Of a stretch of DNA of 5,433 nt, positions 1 to 5,433 are shown piece by piece. Where the stretch lies: positions 1-5,433 of the forward strand of contig JAUXEH010000226.1 in the NCBI GenBank assembly GCA_030620655.1, given 5' to 3'. Each line of letters starts with the position of its first letter. The stretch's first letter is position 1. The notes beneath the pieces are model-generated. The model made no database searches and was not told the origin of the DNA. It saw nothing but the letters and a program-made list of their open reading frames with translations. The position numbers were made by a program, and so were the translations under genes. The stretch comes from Candidatus Aminicenantota bacterium (lineage in GTDB: Bacteria; Acidobacteriota; Aminicenantia; Aminicenantales; Aminicenantaceae).

Positions 1-639
1 GCTCTGGGAAAAATCAAAGCCATTGCACAGCCGGTTTTCCGGAGCGCCGACGTCATGGTCGCTCTCGATATTCGGAAATCCCATGCCAGCAAGCTGCTCG
101 AACGTCTGGCTCGGCATGGACATGTTTTGCGGCTCAAAAGAGGGCTTTGGACTTTTGCCGAAGGCCTTGAACCCTTGGCGCTTGTCCCGTATATGACTGC
201 CCCATTCCCGAGTTATGTGTCCTTACAAAGTGCGCTTTATTACCATGATATGATCTCACAGATCCCCGAGGTCATCTACTGCGTCTCTCTGGCGCGGACA
301 AGAACGTACGTGACACCTGCAGCGACGATTTCGGTTCATCACATTCCGGCCGGCCTCTTTTTTGGCTATGAAGAGAGAGGCGAACAGCACGTAAGGATGG
401 CTCTTCCTGAGAAAGCCCTGATGGACTTCCTCTATCTAAGTCAGGCAAAATCCCGTCTGTTTACAGCCCTTCCCGAGGTTGAGTTCCCTCCGAAATTCAA
501 CATCAAACGGGCACAGAGTATGATACAAAAGATCAAAGACACGCGCCGGAGAACGCTTGTCTTAAGTCGTTTCAATCGGCTGCTGGAGCAGAAAGAGGAC
601 GGGATCAGAAGATCAGGTATTTCCCCTCTTCCAGGATGA
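1..639 (+). CDS. AbiEi-family antitoxin / winged-helix transcriptional regulator, 5'-truncated by the window edge
   Basis: The reading frame is open from the first base to the TGA at 637-639, giving 212 visible residues. The ATG at 55 falls inside the helix-turn-helix, so it is unlikely to be the true start, which lies upstream. Residues 1-52 form a winged-helix DNA-binding region: a helix, a recognition helix around SHASKLLERLARHG, then the wing VLRLKRGLW. A core typical of the AbiEi_4 type follows, with YVSLQSALYYH at 72-82, a strand-rich stretch to about 118, and the family hallmark ALPEKALMDFLYL at 134-146. Family knowledge: AbiEi is the antitoxin of type IV AbiE toxin-antitoxin systems. 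It binds its own promoter and is normally followed by the nucleotidyltransferase toxin AbiEii. Here the next gene is an unrelated convergent peptidase, so the toxin is lost, lies elsewhere, or never existed (orphan regulator). The last 11 residues are read from DNA shared with the peptidase 3' end. Family assignment is fairly sure; any role as an antitoxin is inference. Confidence 0.85.
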   Translation, partial: ALGKIKAIAQPVFRSADVMVALDIRKSHASKLLERLARHGHVLRLKRGLWTFAEGLEPLALVPYMTAPFPSYVSLQSALYYHDMISQIPEVIYCVSLARTRTYVTPAATISVHHIPAGLFFGYEERGEQHVRMALPEKALMDFLYLSQAKSRLFTALPEVEFPPKFNIKRAQSMIQKIKDTRRRTLVLSRFNRLLEQKEDGIRRSGISPLPG

Positions 640-1753
640 TCTCGCCCTGGCCTCCTTCGTAGAGCAGGACCAGGGATTTGACCGTGATGCGGGGCTGGGT
701 GGCGGGGATGTAGATGCGGTCAAGGTGTATGACTTCCGAGGGGGAGGAAAAATCGTCGGGCCCCACCGCCCCTCCGAAGTGCTCGCTGCGGCCGAAGGCG
801 ATATGAAAACCCAGCTTCTCGTCCAGGAGGATCTTGCCCACCGGCTGGATGCCGAAATCGGCCAGCACGCCGAATCCCAACTCCGCCATGTTGCCGTAGG
901 CCGGCTCCCTTTCCAGGTGCTCTTTTTCTGTCTGGGCGGCGGGATCCTGACCCTCAACGTCCTCGGCCACGTTTTGCTTGACATGGAAATACACCACGTC
1001 GTTGTCGATCTGGACGGGGAGGATTCCCTCTGTCCGGCTTAACTCGCCTGTCTCGCCTTCGTAGGGCACGATGTAGGCCTCACCGCTGGGAAGGTTGCCG
1101 GCCGTGCCTTTATCCGGGAAGCGGCCCGTGCTGGCGTGGGCGGTACGGAAACGCAGGTCGAAATACATCTGGAGGATGTCTCCCGTATCCACCTGGAATG
1201 TGACATCCGCCCCCTGGGCCCGGTCCAGCCGTTCCTTGAGCAGCATGACACGGCGGTTGACCTCTTCGTAATCCAGCCTCAGGGTCGGGATCATGCGGCT
1301 GGAAAAGCCCGGCATGGTGGCGGCCCGGAAACCGAACTTGGGGGCGGCCACCTTCAGGGGGGCCGTGGTGGAATACTGGGTGGGGGCGAGGAAGATCTGC
1401 GTGTTGTGGAAGATGTCATGGAATGAGCGGGCCTCCCCGGTCTTGCCCAGCTCTTCGGCCGAGGAGGGCAGCTCCTCCTTCATGATCGTGCCGAACTTCG
1501 GGAGGTCCGCGTTGTTGGAGCCCACGTCCGGATAGGCGATGAGGATTATGTCCTCCAGATGCAGGGAGGATCGGATCCTCGTCAGGGTGCGGTACCACTC
1601 GACGGCCAGGTTCCGGCGCTCCTCCCAGTCCGGGGAGTCATGGGCGGGGTCCCTGGGGATGTCCACCAGGATGCCCAAGCGGCGGTCGTCCGGATGCGGG
1701 GGGAACACGGAGCGTATGAGCTGTATCATCTCGTTGTCTTTGATCGTTTCCAT
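605..1753 (-). CDS. M29-family (AmpS/aminopeptidase T-like) metallo-aminopeptidase
   Basis: This 382-residue protein, somewhat shorter than the roughly 400-410 residues usual for AmpS/AmpT, has no signal peptide or membrane segment, so it is probably cytosolic. M29 enzymes remove N-terminal residues from peptides using a two-metal centre. The expected ligands appear in order: E224 in GNLPSGEAYIVP, E291 in NMAELGFG, H317 in GFHIAFG, and H343 plus D345 in VIHLDRIY. Their spacing (67, 26, 26 and 2 residues) is close to that recalled for Thermus AmpT. H325-F-G-G follows the first histidine; I see no tyrosine at about +7, where AmpS/AmpT are recalled to carry one, so activity or specificity may differ. 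The ATG start is supported by GAGGTG on the - strand at 1764-1759, 5 nt upstream. It is transcribed divergently from the glycosyltransferase gene, and its stop lies inside the antitoxin-like gene. Peptide specificity cannot be judged from the sequence. Confidence 0.85.
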   Translation of the reverse strand: METIKDNEMIQLIRSVFPPHPDDRRLGILVDIPRDPAHDSPDWEERRNLAVEWYRTLTRIRSSLHLEDIILIAYPDVGSNNADLPKFGTIMKEELPSSAEELGKTGEARSFHDIFHNTQIFLAPTQYSTTAPLKVAAPKFGFRAATMPGFSSRMIPTLRLDYEEVNRRVMLLKERLDRAQGADVTFQVDTGDILQMYFDLRFRTAHASTGRFPDKGTAGNLPSGEAYIVPYEGETGELSRTEGILPVQIDNDVVYFHVKQNVAEDVEGQDPAAQTEKEHLEREPAYGNMAELGFGVLADFGIQPVGKILLDEKLGFHIAFGRSEHFGGAVGPDDFSSPSEVIHLDRIYIPATQPRITVKSLVLLYEGGQGEIILEEGKYLIF

Positions 1754-1770
1754 GCTGACACCTCAGCCCT

Positions 1771-1800
1771 ATTCTAGCCCATGTCCCACCGATCCGGCAA
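1771..1800 (-). promoter_or_regulatory. candidate sigma70-type promoter of the M29 peptidase gene
   Basis: Reading the - strand, TTGCCG (1800-1795; 4 of 6 matches to TTGACA) is followed after 18 bp by TAGAAT (1776-1771; 5 of 6 matches to TATAAT). Transcription would begin near 1764, directly at the GAGGTG ribosome-binding site, so the leader would be only about 10-12 nt. That tight fit is unusual and lowers confidence. It is the only reasonable -35/-10 pair I found on this strand in the roughly 110-bp divergent region. Confidence 0.3.
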
Positions 1801-1804
1801 GGAG

Positions 1805-1878
1805 AGGAGGTGATGTTTGTAATAGACGCGATTTTGAGGCAAGATGTCGGGGGAGGCGCTCATGCAGCGAGCCGTTAA
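1805..1878 (+). promoter_or_regulatory. strong Shine-Dalgarno and 21-codon leader ORF overlapping the glycosyltransferase start
   Basis: AGGAGGTGAT at 1805-1814 is fully complementary to the conserved 3' end of 16S rRNA. It sits only 2 nt before an ATG at 1813, which opens a 21-codon frame (MFVIDAILRQDVGGGAHAASR) ending with TAA at 1876-1878. This frame differs from that of the glycosyltransferase and covers both of that gene's candidate starts (1844 and 1862). The glycosyltransferase frame itself is closed by TAA at 1820-1822, so the strong site cannot serve an N-terminal extension of it. It could be a leader ORF that couples translation, a ribosome standby site, or chance. No clear plus-strand promoter was found. 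Confidence 0.25.
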
Positions 1879-2992
1879 TGTCCTGATAGTAGAACCCTAT
1901 TTCACGGGCTCGCATGCATCCTGGGCCGAGGGGTATGCTCGTCACAGCGGGCATGACGTGAGGGTCCTTCACCTGGAGGGCCAGTTCTGGAAGTGGCGCA
2001 TGCACGGCGGGGCCGTGACCCTGGCCCGGCGTTTCCTGGAGGAGGGGCATGAGCCCGATGTGATCCTGGCTACGGACATGCTCGACCTGACCACGTTCCT
2101 GGCCCTGACCCGGGATCGGACGGCACGGATACCGGCTGCCGTCTATTTCCACGAGAACCAGATCACCTATCCCTGGTCACCGGGGGACCGAGACGTGGCC
2201 CACAAGAGGGATGTGCACTACGGCTTCATCAACTTCGCCTCGGCCCTGGCCGCGGAAGCCGTCTTCTTCAATTCAGACTATCACCGCCAGGCTTTTCTGG
2301 GGGAGCTCCCGCGCCTGCTCAAACACTTTCCCGATCACCGGGAGCTGGACAGCGTGGAGAAGATCGCGGACAAGAGCCGCGTGCTGCACCTGGGTTTCGA
2401 TTTCGACCGCTTGGAGGAGAACCAGCCGGAAGGGACGGCTCACGGCACTCAGGCCGGCCGGCCTCCCCTGATCCTCTGGAACCACCGCTGGGAGTACGAC
2501 AAGAACCCGGAGGACTTCTTCCAGGCCCTGTATGCTTTGGCCGATCAGGGCCTAGCGTTCGAAGTGGCGGTATTGGGCGAGAATTTCAGCCAGTCCCCCG
2601 AAATATTCCAACAGGCCCGTGTCAAGCTGAGGGACCGGGTCGTGCAGTTCGGATACGTAGACTCCTTCGCCGACTATGCCGCATGGCTCTGGGCGGCCGA
2701 TTTCCTACCCGTGACCTCCCGGCATGACTTCTTCGGCATGAGTGTGGTGGAGGCGGTCTACTGCGGATGCCATCCTTTCCTGCCCCGGCGCCTCAGCTAT
2801 CCCGAGATCTTCTCACCCGACTCTTTCCGGGAGTTCTATTACGACGATGCTGATGATCTGATCACAAAGATGGCAAAGGCGTTTCGAGATATCGAGCACG
2901 TGCGAAAAACCAGTCTGAAGCAGAGAGTAGAAAGGTTTTCCTGGAAGACCATGGCGGTCCAATACGACAGAGCCCTCGAGTCTCTAGTGTAG
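1862..2992 (+). CDS. DUF3524/GTDC1-type glycosyltransferase, tRNA-queuosine alpha-mannosyltransferase family
   Basis: This 376-residue cytosolic GT-B glycosyltransferase has no signal peptide or membrane helix. The N-terminal DUF3524 half carries the family signatures VLIVEPYFTGSH (7-18), FWKWRMHGG (42-50), LATDMLDLTTFLALTR (69-84), YFHENQITYPW (95-105) and YGFINFASALAAEAVFFNS (120-138). The C-terminal GT4-like half carries ILWNHRWEYDKNP (204-216), AVLGE (236-240) and the donor-site region SRHDFFGMSVVEAVYCGCHP (286-305), with the usual GT4 glutamate at 297. The animal member, GTDC1/QTMAN, mannosylates queuosine in the anticodon of tRNA-Asp. That bacterial homologues also act on queuosine is inference. 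The start at 1862 is chosen because GGGGGAGG ends 5 nt before it and because family members begin directly with the first beta strand. An alternative ATG at 1844, with GAGG 4 nt upstream, would add six residues. The gene is divergent from the peptidase and ends 12 bp from the cytochrome stop. Confidence 0.88.
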   Translation: MQRAVNVLIVEPYFTGSHASWAEGYARHSGHDVRVLHLEGQFWKWRMHGGAVTLARRFLEEGHEPDVILATDMLDLTTFLALTRDRTARIPAAVYFHENQITYPWSPGDRDVAHKRDVHYGFINFASALAAEAVFFNSDYHRQAFLGELPRLLKHFPDHRELDSVEKIADKSRVLHLGFDFDRLEENQPEGTAHGTQAGRPPLILWNHRWEYDKNPEDFFQALYALADQGLAFEVAVLGENFSQSPEIFQQARVKLRDRVVQFGYVDSFADYAAWLWAADFLPVTSRHDFFGMSVVEAVYCGCHPFLPRRLSYPEIFSPDSFREFYYDDADDLITKMAKAFRDIEHVRKTSLKQRVERFSWKTMAVQYDRALESLV

Positions 2993-3004
2993 TTCGGATA
3001 AATC

Positions 3005-4366
3005 TTAACGTCGAGGGAGAATGTAGAGCCGCCCTCCCGTCAATGCCGGGTCATCTTGGTATCCGAGCTTGTTAAAATCCATCCTTTTCTGGGCATGAGG
3101 GTAAACACTGTAGGCATGGGCAGGAAGTTCCGCCCCCATCTCCTGCCCGTGACAACGCCTGCAGGTGACAGCATCCTGGCTGTGACAGTCTCCACAGCCC
3201 AGCGATCCCCGCGCGGGAACTACTTCATGGTGGATCGAAATATACATCCGGGTTTCAACAAAGTCATAGGAACCGGAATATTCCAGGCCCACTTTGCTCA
3301 TGCCTTCGGAAATCGCCCTATCCCAATCATAATGATCCCAGAAGCTGCCTTCGAACTTCGGGACAACCAGAGTGGACAGCTCTGTGTCAAAAGGCTGGAT
3401 TGCTGTGTGTGCTTTAAAAGGATAGATCCGGGCTGAAGGATCTATCCGCTCTCCCATGGGCTGGTTCAAGTCGACCACATCTGATGGATCGATCTTGTCA
3501 CCGATCATATGAGCCTCCCGGGTTCCGTCATACCAAAGGTATTCAGGAATCATGTTTACGGCCCATTTCTGAACCCCAATTTTTTTATCATATATAAGGT
3601 TACCCAATTCATCGTGTTCTGGGCCCAAATCTTGGCCTGCTTGAGAAAAATCCAGCGAGAGGCGCGTGGGAGTTTCTTTGGCAATGAAGGGAATATGGCA
3701 GGTCTCACATGCCACAGAACGTGTGTGGTCATCTAGATGCCGGCTGAGCATTCCAGAGATACCATGGGGTGAGGTCCCATGGCATCGAATGCACCGGACT
3801 CGGCCTTCCACTGCCGGGGATGTCATGGACGCGCCGGCGATCTGGTGCTGGGAGGTTGTGTGGCAATCCTGGCAGCGCATATCGTATTTACCCATGTGCA
3901 CATCAAAATCATCGGGGGCATCGGCTAATATCGGCTCCAGGTCCCCGTGCTTGAAGTTAGCGCCACCACCGCTTTGAAAATGGCACGATCCACAATTGGC
4001 GCGTGTGGGGCGGCCCACATGTGTGGCCACGTGTGTCAGTTCAACCGCCTCCAGAGGCATGCCACCCTTGCCTTTTCGATATGTATTGGTGGTATCATGG
4101 CAAACCAGACAATCGATCTTTTTCGGGTCGGCAAAATCGAATCCCTCATCATCCCAGCCAAAACCAATATGACATTGCGCGCAAGAGGAATCGTCAGCTC
4201 CCATCGCCAGAGAGCAGTTATTGAATACCGTCTTGCGCCCGAGGCTGACATCATGCTCATGCCCCACAATTCTTGGGGAGTGACCCTGCCAGGTCCAGTG
4301 TGCGGAATTAAGGATGTCTTGTCCTACCTTATCATGGCAGGAGAGACAGTTGTTGGTCACTTCCTG
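3005..4366 (-). other. protein domain: octaheme tetrathionate reductase (OTR)-like module with nine heme motifs
   Basis: Residues 351-803 of the cytochrome protein follow the order of motifs I associate with the OTR family: CLSCH then HWTW, a NNC-type segment (399-401), CAQCHIGFGW then FDF, DCLVCHD then TYRKGK, NCGSCHF then GGG and KHGDL, DVHM, CQDCH, CxxCH then PH, ACETCHIPF, and the C-terminal LGYQDDP...GGR. Shewanella OTR has eight hemes, with a lysine as distal ligand of the active-site heme, and reduces tetrathionate, nitrite and hydroxylamine in vitro. Here there are nine motifs, the additional one (752) lying close after 741. Family resemblance is strong; the physiological substrate is not deducible. 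Confidence 0.7.
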
Positions 4367-5433
4367 AATATCAGGGTATATGGAAAGCTGGACCAAGGCG
4401 TCATGCTCGGGAGTATAAGGGTGATGGCAGGAAAGGCAGTCGACCGGAGCCATCTGAGCATTAGACTGTCCCTCATGGCAGCCGATACACTGCTGGTGAT
4501 ACGCCCCTTTGAGTCCCAGCCGGTTCAGGTCATCGGGCTCTCCCGGCAGCCAGTGGCAAGTCGAGCATTTTTGAACATAGATGTCCTCCATATCATGACA
4601 GGAGGCGCATGGTGCATTCGCGATTCTCACATCGAATTCCTTGTGGAATTCCTTCACATTCTCGCCTATCCGGTCTTCCTCATCCATGCTGAAACGGTGG
4701 TGGCACACTCCGCAGTTTCCATCTGTGACCACATCATGAGTGCGGTGCGTAAAACGGACAGGCTCGTAGAAGTCGGTGGCTGTGTTCAATATCTCATTGT
4801 CCAGCATGTAGAGATTGGCGTATCCTTCCGGCCGGAATAGATGCGGCGAAGGAGTCAGCTCAACAGCTGCTTTTCTCACTGGTGTGAGCTTCTTCGCCCA
4901 ATCAAAGGCAGAGCTCGTGCCCGCCACGGCCTCTCTGTGTACAACTGTATAAAAAAGTACAAAGGCCAGCAGCACGGCAACGGCGACACCCCTGATGACA
5001 CGGACCCAGCCTAAAGACAGGGAATTTCTCACTTGTTCCTCTTCCCTTTTGTAGCGGGCGGCACATTCCCCGCAGGTGCAGCGGTGCACGACAGGGAAGA
5101 ATGTCACCACGATACGGTAGAGAAACATGAGTGTTGCCACCATTCCGACCGTGAAGAAGATCTCTCCGATCGAGGGGAAGTACTTGCTCGAAGTGAATGG
5201 GGGATCATAGGCGACCAGATAGACATTGATGCGGTTGAGTATCAGTCCGAAGATGACCAGCAGTGAAGAAAAGAAAAGGAGACCCCTGGACCTCCTTACC
5301 CAGCTTTTCGTGAATAAGAAGAAGGGCAGGACAATCCCAGCCATAATCTCGACTACAAAGGTTGTGGTGTAGACTGCGTTTCCGATAAAATCGATGCTGC
5401 CGAATCGAACCAACAAATCCCCAAACTTGAATA
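3005..5433 (-). CDS. NrfD-like membrane segment fused to a 14-heme cytochrome c (c3-like plus octaheme tetrathionate reductase-like), N-terminus beyond the window
   Basis: The frame stays open to the right edge; a TTG at 5416 is numbered as residue 1 here but is not a convincing start. Of the 803 residues counted from there, about 1-110 resemble the C-terminus of NrfD/PsrC quinone-module proteins, followed by a charged Cys-containing loop (111-139), another transmembrane helix (about 140-158) and a large heme region. Fourteen CxxCH motifs begin at residues 235, 270, 284, 310, 327, 357, 412, 436, 475, 515, 542, 570, 741 and 752. The positive charges of the 111-139 loop put it in the cytoplasm, and the helix at 140-158 then delivers the hemes to the periplasm, where cytochrome c maturation occurs. 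The likely role is electron transfer between the menaquinone pool and a periplasmic multiheme reductase or electron carrier. Substrate and direction are unknown. Partner subunits, for example an Fe-S protein usual beside NrfD, would lie upstream, past the right edge. The heme count and membrane topology are seen directly; the catalytic role is inferred. Confidence 0.9.
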   Translation of the reverse strand, partial: FKFGDLLVRFGSIDFIGNAVYTTTFVVEIMAGIVLPFFLFTKSWVRRSRGLLFFSSLLVIFGLILNRINVYLVAYDPPFTSSKYFPSIGEIFFTVGMVATLMFLYRIVVTFFPVVHRCTCGECAARYKREEEQVRNSLSLGWVRVIRGVAVAVLLAFVLFYTVVHREAVAGTSSAFDWAKKLTPVRKAAVELTPSPHLFRPEGYANLYMLDNEILNTATDFYEPVRFTHRTHDVVTDGNCGVCHHRFSMDEEDRIGENVKEFHKEFDVRIANAPCASCHDMEDIYVQKCSTCHWLPGEPDDLNRLGLKGAYHQQCIGCHEGQSNAQMAPVDCLSCHHPYTPEHDALVQLSIYPDIQEVTNNCLSCHDKVGQDILNSAHWTWQGHSPRIVGHEHDVSLGRKTVFNNCSLAMGADDSSCAQCHIGFGWDDEGFDFADPKKIDCLVCHDTTNTYRKGKGGMPLEAVELTHVATHVGRPTRANCGSCHFQSGGGANFKHGDLEPILADAPDDFDVHMGKYDMRCQDCHTTSQHQIAGASMTSPAVEGRVRCIRCHGTSPHGISGMLSRHLDDHTRSVACETCHIPFIAKETPTRLSLDFSQAGQDLGPEHDELGNLIYDKKIGVQKWAVNMIPEYLWYDGTREAHMIGDKIDPSDVVDLNQPMGERIDPSARIYPFKAHTAIQPFDTELSTLVVPKFEGSFWDHYDWDRAISEGMSKVGLEYSGSYDFVETRMYISIHHEVVPARGSLGCGDCHSQDAVTCRRCHGQEMGAELPAHAYSVYPHAQKRMDFNKLGYQDDPALTGGRLYILPRR
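4412..4756 (-). other. protein domain: class III (cytochrome c3-like) five-heme module
   Basis: Residues 221-335 of the cytochrome protein contain CxxCH motifs at 235, 270, 284, 310 and 327. The pattern FTHRTH before the first motif, CHH at motifs 1 and 5, and GAYHQQC just before motif 4 match the distal-histidine layout of cytochrome c3 and HmcA-type modules, where histidines upstream ligate bis-His hemes. Canonical c3 has four hemes, so there is one extra motif here. This module probably acts as an electron wire between the membrane part and the C-terminal heme domain. Confidence 0.65.
5087..5433 (-). other. protein domain: C-terminal part of an NrfD/PsrC-type membrane module
   Basis: Three hydrophobic segments are visible at residues 15-35, 46-66 and 84-107 of the cytochrome protein. 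They show features common near the end of NrfD family proteins: a VYTTTFVVEI helix start, an ILNRINVY motif at the end of the second helix, then a short loop with KYFPSIGEI leading into the last helix, which ends in FFPVVH. NrfD proteins bind and oxidise or reduce quinones within membrane complexes such as Psr, Qrc, Hmc and ACIII. Six further residues in frame (FKFGD and part of a codon) lie before the TTG at 5416, consistent with a longer membrane domain off the window. Confidence 0.75.

Noticed and set aside
55..57. ATG as the start of the AbiEi-like gene
   Set aside because: The frame is open back to base 1 and the preceding residues (LGKIKAIAQPVF) fit the first helix of the winged-helix domain, so the true start is upstream.
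725..1777. Several open frames of 70-115 residues on both strands inside the peptidase gene
   Set aside because: They lie in other frames of a high-GC gene whose metal-binding motifs are intact, and none has a recognisable domain.
3013..3040. GGGAG / CTCCC inverted pair as a terminator for the glycosyltransferase gene
   Set aside because: The stem is only about 5 bp with a long loop and no T-run, and it lies inside the cytochrome coding sequence.
3580..3600. AT-rich stretch (T-run followed by TATATAAGG) resembling a promoter
   Set aside because: It is inside the cytochrome gene, encodes part of LGNLIYDKKIG, and has no gene correctly placed downstream.
3947..4840. 297-residue open frame on the + strand, opposite the cytochrome
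   Set aside because: It is fully antisense to the heme region. The minus frame carries many regular CxxCH motifs and family signatures, and this frame shows no recognisable domain. Its length follows from the codon composition of the real gene.
5414..5416. TTG as the start of the cytochrome gene
   Set aside because: The frame continues to the window edge and the visible part corresponds only to the end of an NrfD domain, so a start here would cut the membrane module.

Overview
The window looks like chromosomal DNA of an anaerobic, respiring bacterium with many c-type cytochromes, most plausibly one of the Desulfobacterota (former Deltaproteobacteria). The main reason is the right-hand gene, which combines an NrfD/PsrC-type quinone-module membrane segment with 14 CxxCH heme-binding motifs. 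The lineage is an inference from gene content, not from a marker gene.

Layout, left to right. (1) 1-639, + strand: the 3' part of an AbiEi-type antitoxin or winged-helix regulator, open to the left edge. (2) 605-1753, - strand: an M29-family metallo-aminopeptidase that converges with gene 1 and overlaps it by 35 bp. (3) 1754-1861: a short divergent promoter and leader region, with a candidate promoter for the peptidase on the - strand and an unusually strong Shine-Dalgarno on the + strand in front of a 21-codon ORF. (4) 1862-2992, + strand: a glycosyltransferase of the DUF3524/GTDC1 (tRNA-queuosine alpha-mannosyltransferase) family. (5) 3005-5433, - strand: a multiheme cytochrome membrane protein, open to the right edge, whose stop lies only 12 bp from that of gene 4. 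There is no gene-free stretch longer than about 110 bp.

The genes do not form one pathway. The peptidase and the glycosyltransferase share a divergent intergenic region but have no obvious functional link. The antitoxin-like gene has no toxin partner downstream and looks like an accessory remnant or orphan regulator.

The most interesting object is the cytochrome. It is apparently a single polypeptide made of an NrfD-like quinone-interacting membrane segment, a cytoplasmic Cys-rich loop, an extra transmembrane helix, a class III (c3-like) five-heme module, and a module resembling octaheme tetrathionate reductase (OTR). Such an architecture would put quinone chemistry and a periplasmic sulfur- or nitrogen-oxyanion reductase-like catalytic domain on one chain. 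No tRNA, rRNA, CRISPR array or insertion sequence was seen.
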